This document shows positions 4,473 to 5,212 of a stretch of 5,212 bases of DNA, piece after piece. Under the pieces are notes generated by a model that was given only the letters and a program-made list of their open reading frames with translations, was not told where the DNA came from and searched no databases. Each line of letters starts with the position of its first letter. The stretch's first letter is position 1. Made by a program: the position numbers and the translations under genes. Source of the DNA: Chloroflexota bacterium (GTDB lineage Bacteria; Chloroflexota; Chloroflexia; Thermomicrobiales; UBA6265); assembly GCA_019348515.1 (NCBI GenBank), contig JAHWJF010000306.1, forward strand, positions 1-5,212, given 5' to 3'.

Positions 4473-5212
4473 CTAGCCAAAGCGACCGGTGATGTAGTCC
4501 TCGGTGCGCTGATCTTGTGGGTTGGTGAACATGTCACGGGTGCGACCCGCCTCGATGAGCACCCCGTGGCGATGCTCGTCGAGCGAAAAGAAGATCGTCT
4601 GGTCGGACACCCGGGCCGCCTGCTGCATGTTGTGCGTGACCACGACGATGGTGTACTGGCGCTCCAGCTCACGCATCAAGTCTTCGATCTTGAGCGTCGA
4701 GATCGGATCGAGGGCACTCGCCGGCTCGTCCATCAGAATCACATCCGGGTTGATCGCCAGTGTCCGCGCGATGCAGAGTCGCTGCTGTTGGCCTCCGGAA
4801 AGCGCCAACCCGCTCTCCTGCAACTTGTCCTTCACCTCGTCCCAGAGAGCAGCTTGGCGTAGGGAGCGCTCGACGAGCTCGTCCATGTTCCCCTTGAAGC
4901 CGTTGATCCGCGCCCCCCAGGCAACGTTCTCGTAGATCGACTTGGGGAACGGGTTTGGCTTCTGGAAGACCATGCCGACACGGCGCCGGACCTCGACCGG
5001 GTCGACCTGGGGGCTGCAAATGTCCTGCCCATGATAGAGAATCTGGCCCTCGACCCGGGGACCGGGGATCAGGTCATTCATGCGCTTGATGCAGCGCAGC
5101 ACGGTGCTCTTGCAACACCCGGACGGCCCTATAAGGGCCGTAATCTGATGCATTGGCCCGTCGAAACTGACATCGGTGACCGCGAGGAAGGTGCCGTAAT
5201 AGACCTTCAGAT
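4473..5212 (-). CDS. pstB: Phosphate ABC transporter ATP-binding protein PstB, 5' end outside window, altered Walker A
   Basis: The cytoplasmic ATPase of the high-affinity phosphate importer PstSCAB, which drives uptake through PstA and PstC. The visible 245 residues lack only the first few: the frame stays open to the edge with LKVYYGTFLAVTDVSF, the normal PstB N-terminal strand with its A-loop tyrosine, so the ATG at 5153 is internal. In visible numbering: Walker A GPSGCCKST (28-36), Q-loop FQKPNPFP (82-89), signature LSGGQQQR (137-144), Walker B VILMDEP (157-163) with catalytic Glu162, D-loop SALDP, and H-loop His193 in VVVTHN. The ending DYITGRFG is typical. The oddity is Cys33: the glycine before the Walker A lysine, near-invariant in ABC ATPases, is replaced (TGC for GGC, base 5114). 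All other motifs are intact. pstA, pstC and pstS are expected beyond the right edge; phoU follows 29 bp downstream. Confidence 0.96.
   Translation of the reverse strand, partial: LKVYYGTFLAVTDVSFDGPMHQITALIGPSGCCKSTVLRCIKRMNDLIPGPRVEGQILYHGQDICSPQVDPVEVRRRVGMVFQKPNPFPKSIYENVAWGARINGFKGNMDELVERSLRQAALWDEVKDKLQESGLALSGGQQQRLCIARTLAINPDVILMDEPASALDPISTLKIEDLMRELERQYTIVVVTHNMQQAARVSDQTIFFSLDEHRHGVLIEAGRTRDMFTNPQDQRTEDYITGRFG

Noticed and set aside
4473..5153. PstB taken as starting at the ATG at 5153
   Set aside because: The frame stays open to the window edge and encodes the conserved PstB N-terminal strand, so that ATG is internal and the start lies outside the window.

Overview
The window is high-GC bacterial DNA with clear third-position GC bias in its well-formed genes, a GTG start (nitrilase gene) and intergenic palindromic repeat DNA. 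The gene set and the style of one dispersed repeat (TGTCATTCCGAG arms) fit a free-living GC-rich bacterium. I lean towards a Chloroflexota/Thermomicrobia-type genome, but this is inference from overall feel and nothing in the window proves it.

Layout, left to right. 1-500: possibly the last 21 codons of a plus-strand gene, then about 430 bp of non-coding DNA holding an imperfect palindromic repeat (85-178) and a small dyad (390-403). 501-1289 (+): a four-helix membrane protein of the DUF4239 (bestrophin-like) family, whose stop overlaps by ATGA the start of an unrecognised 68-codon frame (1286-1492). 1633-2442 (-): a nitrilase/carbon-nitrogen hydrolase with a complete Glu-Lys-Cys triad, followed by a possible short, frameshifted membrane peptide (1630-1473). 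2443-3237: a stretch that a simple ORF scan would call empty. It contains strong coding signal in broken form: one gene readable from 2626 to 2992 only if two single-base losses at G-runs are allowed, and a second short frame ending at 3237. 3252-3626 (-): a small uncharacterised helical protein whose start codon lies inside one arm of a perfect 10-bp inverted repeat. 3778-5212 (-): phoU and pstB, the 3' end of a phosphate-specific transport (pst) operon whose earlier genes lie beyond the right edge.

The only clear functional unit is pstB-phoU: PstB is the ATPase of the high-affinity phosphate importer and PhoU couples that importer to phosphate signalling. The notable point is that PstB has Cys in place of the near-invariant glycine before the Walker A lysine (GPSGCCKST instead of GPSGCGKST), a one-base difference at 5114. 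Together with the two or three apparent one-base losses elsewhere, this raises two readings: real gene decay, or base-level errors in the assembly. I see no CRISPR array, tRNA, rRNA, transposase or convincing intrinsic terminator. I do not find a convincing new multi-gene system. The best leads are the altered PstB P-loop, the hidden broken gene at 2626-2992 and the inverted repeat around the 3626 start.
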